Of a stretch of DNA of 64,000 nucleotides, positions 1 to 10,800 are shown one piece after another (the first letter of the stretch is position 1; each line of letters opens with the position of its first letter). The notes under the pieces were generated by a model. The model was not told where the DNA came from. It saw only the letters and a program-made list of their open reading frames with translations, and ran no database searches. The stretch is from positions 19,977,678 through 20,041,677 of the forward strand of contig NC_062227.1 of NCBI RefSeq assembly GCF_902686445.1. Reading direction: 5' to 3'. Source of the stretch: Sciurus carolinensis. Taxonomy: Eukaryota > Chordata > Mammalia > Rodentia > Sciuridae. The translations under genes were made by a program, and so were the position numbers.

Positions 1-599
1 ACTTCTTCAACACTATTGAATCTTCTAATCCACGGACAGGGACTAGGTCTTTGTTTCTTTCATCAGAAATTTGTAGTTTTGTGTACACTTTATCCCATCA
101 GTGTCCCCTTTACCTTCCCTAGCTCTGAGCAACCATTAATCTACTCTGTCTCCATAAATTTTCCTATTCTGGACCTTCCATTTCTTTGGAATCTTATTGT
201 ATGATCTTCTGTGACTGGCTTTCACTAGCCTAACATTCAGGGTTCATCCATGTTGTAACAGGTACTTCCTTTACGATGGACTAATATTCTGTTTTTTATC
301 CATCCATCATCACTTTCTGGACATATTGGTTGTTTCTACCTTTTGGTTAGTATGGATAATATTACTCTCAACATTTTGTGTATAAGTTTTGGTGTGGATT
401 ATGTACTTTGTTTTTCTTAGGTAGATTTCTGGGAGTGAAATTATTGGGTCATAGGGTAAACTTAGGTTTAACTGTTTGAGGAACTGTCAGACTGTTTTCT
501 AGAGTGATGATATGGTTTTATGGTCCCACCAGCAGTACTTATTATCAGTCTTTTTAATTTTAGTTATCTCAGAGAGTGTGAAATGATACCTCATTGCAG

Positions 600-1065
600 G
601 ATTTATTTATATATATATTTATTTATTTATTTTTAACGCTCTTGAATTTATTTGTTCATTTAATACTACCTTCAGTTGGGTACTGTACTATCATGAGAAA
701 TAAACAAGTATATTTTTCATCTGGAAACTTCTCGTGAGTGAAGATAAATTATATAATATCATACATGGAAAGAATTTAAGAGCAATCCCAATGGATATGA
801 TTTAGAACTTGCACTCAAGGTAAAGCTAATAGACAAGAACCCTCCCTTAGTTTATGTTACTCATCATTCCATCTAAAAATATTGTTTAGTCCTTGTCCAT
901 AAAAATACATGAGTAGAACCTAATAATGAGGTAGTACAACAAGGCTAATTGAAAACATCACCATGCTCTGACCCACTCCTCCTCAATTCTGTTATTTTTC
1001 TACCATCTATTTTGTCTTCAGTTATCTCCATGTGTTTCTCGGTTGTGGTTGTATAACAATATTTT
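600..1065 (-). pseudogene. Retrocopied 3' UTR of an unidentified mRNA (copy 1)
   Basis: This SINE-free block interrupts antisense L1. On the minus strand it ends with AATAAATTCAAG followed by an A-rich (AAAT)n tail (plus-strand T-rich run at about 600-640), which is the layout of a 5'-truncated processed mRNA 3' end. No coding frame is visible. I do not recognise the parent gene. The counterpart in copy 2 is at about 60,276-60,740. Unclassified repeat is the alternative. Confidence 0.45.
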
Positions 1066-1069
1066 TTTC

Positions 1070-1162
1070 CCCTTCTTTTTCTTTTGCATTGCTGGGAATT
1101 GTATCCAGGGCATTGCACATGCTTGGCAATTGCTGTACTACTGGGTTAAATCCCCACCCCTT
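1070..1162 (-). repeat. ID-type SINE, antisense
   Basis: A T-rich tail is followed by 'gctgggaattgtatccaggg', the complement of an ID element's B-box side. It is the same insertion as 60,745-60,835 in copy 2. Confidence 0.7.
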
Positions 1163-1169
1163 CATTGAA

Positions 1170-1398
1170 TGCTTTTGTTTTGTTTTGTTTTAAGTATTGT
1201 ATGTTGCTGCCAGTGTATTTAAAATAATTACCCTTGTGAAATAGAAATTCATGAAAATTCAGAGAGGTAGATGTTAAGGACTGACAAGTGGAAGGTTATA
1301 TTATGGCACACATGTATAGGGAAGCTTTTTGTACAGGCTTCAAATTTAGCTCTCTTGAATATTGACTGGTTCTTCAGCAGTGGTTTGGGAAACCTCAG
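1170..1398 (-). pseudogene. GNG5: GNG5 retrocopy remnant: 3' UTR only (copy 1)
   Basis: This block is identical in layout to 60,844-61,073 of copy 2, where it continues into a full GNG5 coding frame on the minus strand. Here only the poly(A) side (plus-strand T-rich run at 1,171-1,192) and the 3' UTR survive. Sequence stops matching at 'aacctcagta' and jumps directly into an antisense SINE. The coding part was therefore lost by a deletion after duplication. Assignment to GNG5 rests on the intact copy 2. Confidence 0.85.
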
Positions 1399-1596
1399 TA
1401 CCAGGGACTGAACTCAGGGGCACTTAACCTACTGAGCCACATCCCCAGCCCATTTTTGTATTTTATTTAGAGACAGGGTCTCACTGAGTTGCTTAGCTCC
1501 TTGATAAGTTGCTAAGGCTGGCTTTGACTGGTGATTCTCCTACCTCAGCATTCTGAGCTATTGGGATTACAGGTGTGCACCACTGTATCTGGCTGG
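1399..1596 (-). repeat. MEN-type (B1+ID) SINE, antisense, tail deleted
   Basis: It reads from 'ccagggactgaactcagggg' to 'attacaggtgtgcaccactg'. The T-rich tail expected at its left edge is missing because of the neighbouring deletion; copy 2 (62,136-62,334) still has it. Confidence 0.9.
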
Positions 1597-1773
1597 GTTT
1601 TATCCTTTTCAAGAGTATTTTTATTTATTTTCGGTCCTTTGAATTCCATATGAATTTTAGAATTAGCTTTTCGATTTCTACAAAGAAACCAGCTGGAATT
1701 GTGTTAGGTATTGTTTTAACTATGTAGATCAATCTGGGGAGTAAGGTCACTTTAGCAGTTTTTAAATTTTTAC

Positions 1774-1850
1774 ATTCCAAGTGATTGAACCTAGGGTCTT
1801 TTGCATGTTAGGCAAGTGTCCTACCACTAAGCTGTAATCTCAGCTCCACC
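1774..1850 (-). repeat. ID-type SINE, antisense
   Basis: Contains 'gattgaacctagggtc' and 'ttaggcaagtgtcctaccac', the reverse of an ID tRNA-like body. It is shared with copy 2 at about 62,512. Confidence 0.7.
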
Positions 1851-2039
1851 TTAACAATATTAACATTTCTTGCAGGGAAGGTCTGGTCTGGTGGCACTGA
1901 ATTCCCTCATTTTTTTGGTCCAAATATTTCTGCCTCATTTAATGTATAATTTTGTAAATACAAAATTCTAGTTGGTGATTTTTTTTCTTTCAACACACCT
2001 TTACACTTTTTCCTCTTTTCTCTTTGCTTGGTTTCTGAC

Positions 2040-2148
2040 ACAATACCTTTATTTTATTTATTTATTTTTATGTGGTGCTGAGGATCGAACCCAGCACCTC
2101 ACAGATGCAAGAGGAGCACTCTATCACGGAGCCACAATCCCAGCCCTT
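2040..2148 (-). repeat. ID-type SINE with A-rich tail, antisense
   Basis: 'ggtgctgaggatcgaaccca' to 'gccacaatcccagccc', preceded by a (TTTA)n tail. Shared with copy 2 at about 62,780-62,885. Confidence 0.85.
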
Positions 2149-2507
2149 TTCCTGTTTTTGGAGAGTTTTTTTCCTTAAATCATGAGTAAATGTTGATTTT
2201 GTCAAATGGTATTTCTGCACCCATTGATATGATCGTGTATTTCTTTTTTTAAATTTAGCCTAAATGTGGTGGTTTAAATTGATTTTGAACATTGAGCTTT
2301 CCTGGAATGTACTTCATTTGGTCATGGTCACATTAACGACCTAATTTGGTCATTCTTTTACATTTTACTGAATTTCATTTTCTTTCTTTTTTCATTTTCT
2401 TTTGTATTTGTATTTAGGAGAAATGTTGGTTTGCTTTGTTTTTTGTACTTATGTGTTATTGATCCACCAGAGCACTAACAGGATACTAGCTTCACAGAAT
2501 GAATGAG

Positions 2508-2712
2508 GAAACCAGACATGATGGCACATGCCTATATATCCAAGGGACTTGGTAGACTGAGGCAGGAGTATTGAAAGTTCAAAGCCAACATCAGCAAGTT
2601 AGTAAATAGCCCTAAATGTCTTAGCAAACTCTGTCTCAAAATAAATAAAAAGGGTGGGATGTGGCTCAGTGGTAAAGCACCTTGGGTTCAATCTCTGACA
2701 TCAAAAAAGGGC
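2508..2712 (+). repeat. MEN-type SINE, sense
   Basis: 'atgatggcacatgcctat' starts the B1-like half; 'gatgtggctcagtggtaaag' marks the ID half. Shared with copy 2 at about 63,248. Confidence 0.9.
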
Positions 2713-2861
2713 TGTGGGAGAGAAGTATTTCCTTATCTTCTGTTTTATGGGAGAAAATGTGTAGAATTGGTGGTACTTATTCTTTAAACTTTTGGTAGTG
2801 TTTTCCCATGAGTCCTTCTGGGCATGGATTTTTCTTTTTGAGAGTTGGAAGTTTTTATTTA

Positions 2862-2942
2862 TTTATTTTTTGCTGTGTTGGGGATTTAGCCCAGGTACTC
2901 ATGTAGGTGTAGCACTCTTCACTGAGCTACAACCTCAACCTT
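2862..2942 (-). repeat. ID-type SINE, antisense
   Basis: A degraded ID body, with 'gttggggatttagcccagg' and 'actgagctacaacctcaacc', lies directly next to the following SINE. Confidence 0.7.
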
Positions 2943-2949
2943 CTCCCTT

Positions 2950-3150
2950 TTTTTGGAACTGGGGATTGAACCCAGAGGCACTTTACCTTACCACTGAGCT
3001 ACCTCTCTAGTCTTTTTAACTTTTGATTTTGAGTCAGGGTCTTGCTCAATTTCTTAGGGCCTCACTAAAGTTCGTGAGTCTGACCTGGAACTTGGAATCC
3101 TCCTGCCTCACCCTCCCAAGTTGCTGGGTTTACAGGTGTGCCAGCCCTTA
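2950..3150 (-). repeat. MEN-type SINE, antisense
   Basis: 'actggggattgaacccagag' opens the ID half; the B1-like half ends at 'gggtttacaggtgtgcc'. Shared with copy 2 at about 63,690. Confidence 0.9.
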
Positions 3151-3249
3151 GCTCCTTTTGAGAAGTTTTTTTATCACCAGATTGCTTTCTTTGATAGTTA
3201 TTGGGCTGTTCAAACAGTCTATTTCTTATTGTGGGAATTAAGATACTTT

Positions 3250-3472
3250 GGGTTTTTTTTGGGGGGGAGGGTAGGGGTAACAGGAATTGAACTCAGGGGC
3301 ACTCAACCACTGAACCATATCCCCAACCCTGTTTTGTATTTTGTTTAGAGACAGGTTCTCACTGAGTTGCTTAGTGCCTCCCTTTTGCAGAGGCTGGCTT
3401 TGAACTTGTTATCCTCTTGCCTCAGCCTCCCAAGCCGCTGGGATTACAGGTGTACACCACCACACTTAGCTG
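3250..3472 (-). repeat. MEN-type SINE, antisense
   Basis: Complete dimer from a G/T-rich tail at 3,252 to 'caccaccacacttagctg'. The window's second copy ends inside the matching tail. Confidence 0.9.
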
Positions 3473-3977
3473 ACAGTTTGGTTTTAAGGTATTGGTACAT
3501 TTGATTGAAGTCATCAAATTTATGTAGGTAGAATTACTGGTAGTTAGTCTTTTCTTTTTCTTTCAGTGTCTACAGTGTTTGTGATGACATTCTCTGTGCC
3601 CTTGCCCATATTTGTAATTTATATTTTTCCCTTTTTTTTTTTTTGGTCAGTGTTGCTAAAAGTTTGTCAATTTTATAAATTTTTTCAAGTAGCCAAGTTT
3701 TTTTTTTATTGATTTTCTTTATTTCTCTGTATTAGTTTCATTGATTTTTCTTCATTTTTATGTTTCCTTCTGTTTGACTGGAGTATTAGTCTTTTTACCT
3801 GCCTCCCACCCTCCCCTCCAGGTTCTTGGGGTAGCTTAGATTATTGGAAACCACCACTTCTTTTGAAACTCCCTTTTTTCTAATGTGAGCACTTATGTGC
3901 TTTAAATTTCCCCCTCAGGAAAAGTTCAATATGCTGTAACTTCATTTTTATTGATTTTGGAGTATTTATTTGTTTAT

Positions 3978-4162
3978 TTAGTTTTGTGGCGCTGGGGGTT
4001 GAACCCAGGGACTTTCTGCCAACTAGGCGACATACCCAGCCCTTTTAAAGTTAAACTTTTATTAAGACAGGGTCTTGATAAGTTACTCAGGCCGTCCTCA
4101 AATGTGGAATCCTCCTGCCTTAGGCTCCCAAGCACCTGGGATTATAGGCCTGTGTTAGTATG
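3978..4162 (-). repeat. MEN-type SINE, antisense
   Basis: 'gtggcgctgggggttgaacc' opens it and 'acctgggattatagg' lies near its end. Two internal parts are shortened. Confidence 0.85.
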
Positions 4163-4510
4163 CCAAAGTCAAATTCAGTGTATTTTAAAATTCCACTCAA
4201 GACTTCCTTTTTTGATGCGTGGAATTTTTTGAAATGCCTTATTTTATAGGTAGTCCTACCTTTTTATTTAAATAATGATAAAAGATATCTTTTCTCTGCA
4301 TTTTTGCTTTATCCTGCTTACATTATCATATTATAAATGAATCTGGAGATTTTCTTTTTATCTATTTGCTATTGAGTTCTACTTTGATTTCATTGTGGTT
4401 GGAGAACAATCTATGATGTTAAAATTTTTAAATTTTTTGAGCATTGTTTAGGACTTGCTTTATCTTAGTATATGTTCTGTAGACTTGTAAAAATAATGTG
4501 TATGCTGAGG

Positions 4511-4700
4511 GAAAAGGTGTTTGTCTGTAATCCCAGAGACTCTGGAGGCTCAGGCAGGAGGATTAAAAATTCAAGACCAAACTGGGCAACTTAGTGAGAT
4601 TTTCAGCAATTTAGTGAGACTTTGTCTCTAAATAACAATATTAGATGAACTGATGAAGTAGCTCAGTGACAAAATGCCTGGTATTGTTAAACAGCAACAA
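4511..4700 (+). repeat. MEN-type SINE, sense, degraded
   Basis: 'ctgtaatcccagagactctg' and 'actttgtctctaaataa' are recognisable; the ID half is poorly preserved. Confidence 0.75.
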
Positions 4701-5104
4701 CAAAAAAGTTTAATTACATTTTTCTTGGGTATAGTGACTACAATTGAATGAGACCCTTTTGGTTGATGATATTGTTGAATTCTTTTATACCCTTGCTGGT
4801 TTTTAGATCTCCTTATTCTGTCACTTTGTTGAGAATTGTGTTGAAGTCTCTAAGTATAATTGTTTCTCAGTGTACTTCTGTTACAAGTTATATCCACTGT
4901 TGCTTTACATATTTTCAACTGTCATTTTTGGTGCACAAACATGTAAGATTGTATTTTCTTGGAGGATTGACCTCTTAATAAAATGACTACCTTTTTATTT
5001 CAGTAATGTTTTCATGATATCTTTTTCATTATTTTTACTTGTATCCTACCTATATTATCATATTTCAAGTGAATTTTATAGCAGCATACTGTTGGCTTTT
5101 TAAA

Positions 5105-5235
5105 AAGATATTTTGTTTTAGTTGTAGGTGGACACAGTACCTTTATTTTATTTTTATGTAGTGCTAAAGATCGAATGCAGAGCCTCACGCATGCTAGGCG
5201 AGCATTCTACCACTGAGCCACAAGCCCAGCCCACT
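5105..5235 (-). repeat. ID-derived SINE with extended tail, antisense
   Basis: The tail 'agttgtaggtggacacagta' precedes the ID body ('gcatgctaggcgagcattct'). The same body plus tail occurs at 19,850 and 21,120, so this is a distinct subfamily. Confidence 0.85.
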
Positions 5236-5843
5236 GTTGGCTTTTTCTTTTTAATATATTTTGCCAATCTTTGTCTTTTAAGTAGCATTTTTAGTGTGTT
5301 AAACTTCAGTAACTGGTATGTAACACTTAAAAGTCTACCATTTTATTTCTTTTTTTTTTTTTTCTATCAGCACTTTAAAAGTACTGTTCTAGTTCCTCTG
5401 GCTTGCCTAGTTTCTGAGGAGAAATCAGCTGTTGTTTAAATTGTTATTCCCTTTAAGTCTTCTCTTTTAATGGCTTTCATGATACTTGTCCTTGGGTTTG
5501 AGAAGGTTGATGATGTGTTTTGGTGTGGATTTCACTTGATTTATCCTGTTTGAAGTTGGCCCAGTCTCTTGAATCTATAGGCTAGCCATTTATGTTTTAC
5601 CAAATCTGGTGGGTTTCTGACATTTCTTCAAAAATTGTTCAGCCTTTTTCTCTTTTTTCCTTCTGGGATTTTGATGGTATGAATGTTAGGTCATTGATTA
5701 TAGTCCCATAGGTACCTGGAACTTATTTTTACCTTCACTCTGTTTTCTTTCTGTTGATGAGATTGGGTGATTTCTATTAATAATTCATCTGTTTCCTCAC
5801 TCTATTCTGATATTCAGTGTACGTACTGAGGTGGGTTTCTTTT

Positions 5844-6047
5844 GGGGGGTCGGGGATACTTGGAAATGAACCCAGAGGCACTTACTACTGAGCTACGTCC
5901 CCAGCCCCTCTCCCCTTTTTTAAGACAGGGTCTCACTAAGTTGTTTAGGACCTCTCCAAGTTGCTGAGGCTGACCTCAAACTTGCAATCCTCCTGCTTCA
6001 GCCTCTGGAGCCGATGGAATTACAGGCATGTGTCATTGTGGCCAGGC
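5844..6047 (-). repeat. MEN-type SINE, antisense
   Basis: Runs from 'gggggtcggggatacttgg' to 'gcatgtgtcattgtggcc'. Confidence 0.85.
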
Positions 6048-6073
6048 CCACCTATTGAGTTTTTGTGTGTTAA

Positions 6074-6158
6074 ATTTTTTTGGTGGTGCTGGGGATGGAA
6101 CCCAGGGCCTTGCACATGCTAGGTAAGTGTTCTACCACTGAGTCACATCCCAGTCCCT
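6074..6158 (-). repeat. ID SINE, antisense
   Basis: 'tggtgctggggatggaaccc' to 'gagtcacatcccagtccc', in tandem with another ID just downstream. Confidence 0.9.
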
Positions 6159-6162
6159 TTGA

Positions 6163-6256
6163 ATTTTTTTTTTTTTTTGCGGTGCTGGGGATTGAACCCC
6201 AGGGCCTTGTGCTTGCGAGGCAGGTACTCTACCAACTGAGCTATATCCCAAGCCCT
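6163..6256 (-). repeat. ID SINE, antisense, well preserved
   Basis: A 14-T tail is followed by a near-complete ID body ('cgaggcaggtactctaccaa'). Similar 'tgaattttt' strings flank it, a plausible target-site duplication of a rather young insertion. Confidence 0.9.
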
Positions 6257-6484
6257 GAATTTTTAAATATACCTTTGTCAGTTTTAAAATTTTCATTTGT
6301 TTCTTCTTTATTATATCATTTTTTTTCTGTGACTTCTTATTTTTTATGGAGATTTTCTATTCGTTCATTTCAAATAAATTTATGTATTGATTTTAGTATA
6401 TCTGTCATCTTGAAATTGGCATGTATTGATGATTTTTTCATTCATTTCAAGATTTTTGTTGTTGTTGTTCATGATATAATTTAG

Positions 6485-7540
6485 TCTAAATAGAAATAGA
6501 CATTTTTACCATGTTATAAAACTAAACCTTATAGTGTAGCAGGTGTTCCATGAGGAACCTAGATGGGGGCTGGGAGTGGCAACTTTGTTACTGTTAGGTT
6601 GTTTGACAGCAGAGAGGGAAGTTTCCTCTTTACTGTTGGATGAGTGAGTTGGTCCTAAGTTAGTTCCTGGATGGCAGGAGCTGAAGTGCCTCATTAAATG
6701 GTGACACAACTTTCACTGACATCATGGATGGGGTGGTGACAATAGTTCTGACTTCTCATTAGTGCTTCTTTGACACTACCCCAGTGAGAAGAGGGGCTGT
6801 GCTTCCCTGCCCAATTGGGGAAGCCTAAGCTTCTACCATGGTCACCACCTGCTGTGTGGGTTAGGGTTGGGGTTGGGGTTAGTGTTGGGGGAGATGTGTC
6901 ACTCACTGGCAGTGACTCTCCTGGTTCCTTCTGACACTATCCAGGTAGGGGTGTGGTGGGTGGTATCTTGTCATAGGATAATGAGTGTAGTAATCTAGGT
7001 TCCCACTCAGCCTTTGTTGGTGGGATGTGACTCAGGCCTTTGTTGTATTCTGTCGCATTGGCCTGGAGTAGAGTGGTTCTAGGTAAAAGCTTTCATTCAT
7101 TGGGCTGCCCCTTCTGATTCTTTGGCTAAGTAGAACAGTGACTTTAGAGGGCTTTTTGGGTCTATTCCTATTGGTGTTTTTGTGTTGCTGATGTTGTCTT
7201 CTCCAAATCTGAGGTATATGAAGTAAAAAAGTAAATTCACAGAACTCATATTCATGTTATCCATTGAGTCCTAGATCACTAGTCAATCTGCCTTCCCTCT
7301 GCCTTTCAGAGGATTCTCATGTTTGTTTCATATATTAAGTCCAGCGTTTTTACTTGAACTTGGTGAGAAGAATAGACAAAAGTATACCTACTCCTCCTTT
7401 CTGGAGTTGGAAGTGTATAGTAAGTATTTAATAGCAGTTTTTTAGTATTATTATATTTTTGATCTCTTAACAGGTTTATTTGTTCTTGGCTTCTATGAGG
7501 TATCTTCCCATAATAAGCTTCAATTGCACTCTGTAGTTTT
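6485..7540. other. Unassigned sequence, no gene seen
   Basis: About 1 kb of moderate-GC sequence without SINEs. It has short GGGTTA/GGGTTGG strings at 6,858-6,888 but no long array. No convincing coding frame, splice structure or known repeat was recognised. Confidence 0.5.
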
Positions 7541-7544
7541 CCTT

Positions 7545-7687
7545 TATTATCCCAGCGGCTCTGGAAGGCTGATGCAGGAGGATTGCAAGCCTCAGCAACT
7601 TAGCGAGGCTCTGTCTCTAAATCAAATGTAAAAAGGTCTGGGAATGTGGCTCAGTGGTTAAGCCACACTCTGATTTCAATCCCTGGT

Positions 7688-7688
<1 letters not shown>
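7545..7688 (+). repeat. MEN-type SINE, sense, 5' truncated
   Basis: 'tatcccagcggctctgg' begins it and the ID half ends at 'atttcaatccctggtgta', which runs into a CA microsatellite grown from the tail. Confidence 0.9.

Positions 7689-7689
<1 letters not shown>

Positions 7690-7726
<37 letters not shown>
7690..7726 (+). repeat. (CA)n microsatellite
   Basis: About 18 uninterrupted CA units directly at the 3' tail of the preceding SINE. Confidence 0.95.
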
Positions 7727-7728
<2 letters not shown>

Positions 7729-7810
7729 GAAGGCCAAACACTAAAACTTAAAAACATATTTTTTTAAGTGTAATGAGTGCTTATGATGATGAACATAAAT
7801 CGTTTAGTCA

Positions 7811-7997
7811 AAGTATTTGGGGAGTATTGATGCTTGAATCCAGGGTGCTTAAACATTGAGCCACAGCACCAGCATTTGTATTTTTTATTTTGAGATAGGG
7901 TTTGTCTAGGTTGCTGAGGCTGGCCCTGAGCTTGAAATCTTGCCTCAGCCTCCCAAGTTACTGACATTATAGGGGAGCACCACTATACCCGACTGGA
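7811..7997 (-). repeat. MEN-type SINE, antisense
   Basis: 'gcttgaatccagggtgctta' opens it; it ends at 'caccactatacccgactgg'. Confidence 0.85.
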
Positions 7998-7999
7998 AA

Positions 8000-8480
8000 T
8001 TTTATTTATGGACATCTCACCACGTGACATTTTAAAGTACTGTTATAGTATAATGGGCTCACAAAACGAATTCTCTGATTTGTTACAGATTGAAGCTTTG
8101 ATTCTAATTGAAGTCATTTAAATATGTCCTTTTAGTCTTTCAAATTGTATGTATTGTTAATATACATGTTTGTTGTGTTTAAAAATAAAAATTTTAAGTA
8201 CTCTTACAAACATTCATATATTTACAAAGTAGAATCATCCTGTGTATGTAGTTTCATTACAAGGAATAGTGAAAAAATATCTATTATACAAATCAAATTT
8301 CAGCCAAAAGAATGCTTGAGGGATATGATTTTTTTCAGATTAGCTGGACTTTCTGGTTAATGCAGGATAAAGTATTAAGTCCCGTTTTGTTTTAGAATTT
8401 GTTAGAGCTTTTCCCACATCTCTTTCCTCCTAGATTGTGCTGAATTTAGAACCAAGTATAAATGGATTTTCTCTGATAAG
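8000..8480. other. AT-rich unassigned sequence
   Basis: No SINE, gene or promoter signal recognised. Short open frames here show no recognisable protein family. Confidence 0.5.
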
Positions 8481-8483
8481 CAG

Positions 8484-8682
8484 ATGCTGATCCATACTTG
8501 CGGGGGGGATAGAGAAGAATGAAGGAACTTTAAATTGTATAGAGGGGACAGGAGGGGCTGCTGGGGATGGGAAAGATGGTAGATTGAGACAGATATTATT
8601 ACCCTGTATACATGTATGAAAAGAATTTTTTAAAAACAATCACTGTCAATAAAAGTTAATGAAAATAAATAAATGGAAGTTA
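8484..8682 (+). mobile_element. L1 3' UTR fragment, sense
   Basis: G-rich 'ggacaggaggggctgctgg', then 'attaccctgtatacatgtat' and an A-rich end containing AATAAATAAATGG. It parallels the 3' end of the L1 at 28,430-28,611. Confidence 0.65.
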
Positions 8683-8699
8683 AAAAGAAAACTATAAAT

Positions 8700-9050
8700 G
8701 GGCTTCATGTATTTATAGCTTAGTGATGTCCTCTCTATCCAAACTGTCACTCAGTGCTGATAGATCTTTTTGTGAGCTCCTTTCCTTTCATGGTCTTGGA
8801 AACAGTGGAGTGATTACTTAGCTTTTGTAAAACTTTCTGTAGTGTATGTATTATTTGCACAGAGCTGGTGAAATCACTCAGGAAGGTGATCTTGTGACTA
8901 GCAGAATATTAGTTAAAGCAACAATAGAGGTAATATTCACTGGCTTTGCTTTAGAAAGCTGTCTAGCTAAATTACTCCCAGATGCTGAATTTTTAAATCC
9001 CCATGCCCAGAATGCATTAGCTAGTATTATCAGTACTTGGTTCTTTAAAA
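8700..9050. other. Unassigned sequence with an 80-codon open frame
   Basis: A frame at 8,846-9,088 (+) opens with a non-ATG codon and runs into a poly-A stretch and a SINE. Its N-terminal part resembles no family I know. Probably chance. Confidence 0.4.
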
Positions 9051-9055
9051 AAAAA

Positions 9056-9226
9056 AAATTATTTGCTGGACATGGCTCAAGAGTGTAATCTAAGCCATTC
9101 AGGAGTTTGAGGCGGAGGTCAGCCTCAGCAACTCAGCAAGACCCTGTCTCAAAATAAAATTAAAAAGGGGGAAATGTATCTCAGTGGTAAAGCACCCTGG
9201 ATTCAATCCCCAGTAACTAACAAATA
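9056..9226 (+). repeat. MEN-type SINE, sense
   Basis: 'gtcagcctcagcaactcagc' marks the B1-like half and 'gtatctcagtggtaaagcac' the ID half. Confidence 0.85.
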
Positions 9227-9229
9227 AAA

Positions 9230-10800
9230 ACCAATTGACTATTTTGCAACAACCACTGTGTGGGTATCTGGGGACTTAATCTTTAGAAAATAAGTGAAAA
9301 GCTGGTGTTATAGTTGGCATTTACTTTAACTAAAGAGGAAAAAAAGATAGTATGAGAATAGATGTGTATGAAGTTGGATTTTGAGTGAATACTTAATATG
9401 TGCCTGCCTGTGTACAGATGTTTTAATGTGAAATCTGCAGGTAGGATAATGAAGTAGGTGTTAGTACTTGACCCTTTCCTCATCAGTCTTTTTATTGTTC
9501 TTTAGTGTTACCTTAGTATTAATATGGATGGATTGGCAATTTAGTTCCATTCCATTCTTTTATTATCCTTTGGTTTGTGCTTAGAAAATACTAAAGAAGG
9601 AAAAAAAAAGACTTATACTAATCCACAAAATTGATCATCATCTCTGAATAGTAAAGAGTCGGTTATATTAAAATTTAATCCTATTTCAACAATATGTTAA
9701 TGAGTAAAATCCCTGCCTGGGAGTAAATAAACTAACAACACTTATTTTTTGTTATTTTTAATTTGACTGGTTTTGGTTTTTAAGTTAACCTAAATATATA
9801 TAGGCATAATCTAAGCTCACCTTGTGTAGCAAGGCAAGCTACATTTAGGCCAAATTGTGAAGTTTTTAGACTTAATTTGCTATTGATTTTCCTTCTCTGA
9901 ATAATGTAGGAGACTGTTTTCTCTTGGTGCATCCTAGGGTAATCTTGTCAAATTTTCCTACTTAACTGAAATGGGAAAGAAAAATAATTGTTGGATTTTG
10001 TTTGATTGTGTATTCAGAATGTCACAGGACCCTTGGAATTTGGTGAATATGGTGAAGCCTTTTCTCAAAATGCACATTTGTATCATTTTAATATAATTTG
10101 AAGGCATTGAGATACCCAGATTGTCATAGAGTAGTCTAGGCACAGTAATTCTAGAATAAAAAATAATAAAACTTCAGAAAATTTAGGCATAAAGAATCAA
10201 GTAGAAGAAAATTTAGAAGAGAAGCTGGATGAGTTAGAAATTGTGTTTGCATCAATCTTAAAGGCGAAATCATTTGAGACCTTTTGGGTTGAGGGTCTTA
10301 ACTACCTTTAGCATACTTCTTGTTCTCCAAGGAAAGAACACAGGGTTAAAATGACTGGGGGTCTTTTCTCAGAAACTGCTGATATTAGAAAGTAAGTAAG
10401 TACTTTATTTTAATTAGCTTCCTTCTGGAACAAGGAAGCTCCTTTATTTTAGCTTAGATTGGACCATCAGTTCCCACCTTTACCTTATTGGGTTGTGACT
10501 TTTATAAGAATTTTGTGGAAGCTCTGGACTATTGTTCTAAGAGAATGCCTCTGAATATTCATGCATAGAATTTCATTGGGTTACAGTCTACATAAAAGTC
10601 CTTTTATTTACCTCTTCTTCAAGGTTCAGAATCCCTGCTTTGACTCTCACCTCCTTTTCTGAGACAAGCTGGTCTCTTCTTTACCTTTCTTTTAAACTCT
10701 GCCTTTTTACCTCCTGTTTCCTAGATGCATTGACTTTATTTTATTTTACATTTTTGACATTTTTCCTGTTCTAATTCCTGTTTATTAGGTAGAAATCTTA
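9230..10800. other. Unassigned AT-rich sequence
   Basis: About 1.6 kb free of SINEs. No coding frame, CpG cluster or known repeat was identified. Confidence 0.5.

Larger units (their letters stand above)
1..3260. repeat. Segmental duplication, copy 1
   Basis: This segment aligns base by base with 59,676 to the window end. Position 1 pairs with 59,676 (offset 59,675), and the last bases of the window pair with about 3,262 (offset 60,738). The offset changes by about 1,063 bases at one point, 1,398/61,073, where copy 1 lacks material present in copy 2. I counted about 7 substitutions and one indel in the first 280 bases and about 1% divergence over 1,600-2,500. Both copies share the same nested SINEs, so this is duplication of DNA and not independent insertion. 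The left edge lies outside the window. Recent tandem duplication and unmerged haplotypes in the assembly are both possible. Confidence 0.95.
1..6480 (-). mobile_element. Antisense L1 mosaic (3' UTR and ORF2 remnants)
   Basis: Between the SINEs listed separately, the plus strand reads as reverse-complement L1. Recognisable blocks are 1-599 (3' end), 1,628-1,760, 2,205-2,500, 3,480-3,980, 4,170-4,510, 4,715-5,100, 5,235-5,840 and 6,260-6,480. Phrases typical of antisense L1 include 'gggttcatccatgttgta' near 240 and 'cattgtggttggagaacaat' near 4,392. All reading frames are broken. It probably derives from one or a few old L1 copies split by at least a dozen later insertions. Confidence 0.75.

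Noticed and set aside
6080..6484. 134-codon plus-strand frame
   Set aside because: It runs through two antisense ID elements and T-rich L1; the translation shows the usual SINE-derived residues.
6855..6890. Telomere-like GGGTTA/GGGTTGG string
   Set aside because: Only a few imperfect units; too short for an interstitial telomeric block.
7690..7726. CRISPR-like or regulatory repeat array
   Set aside because: A plain CA microsatellite grown on a SINE tail; no spacers, and the genome is mammalian.
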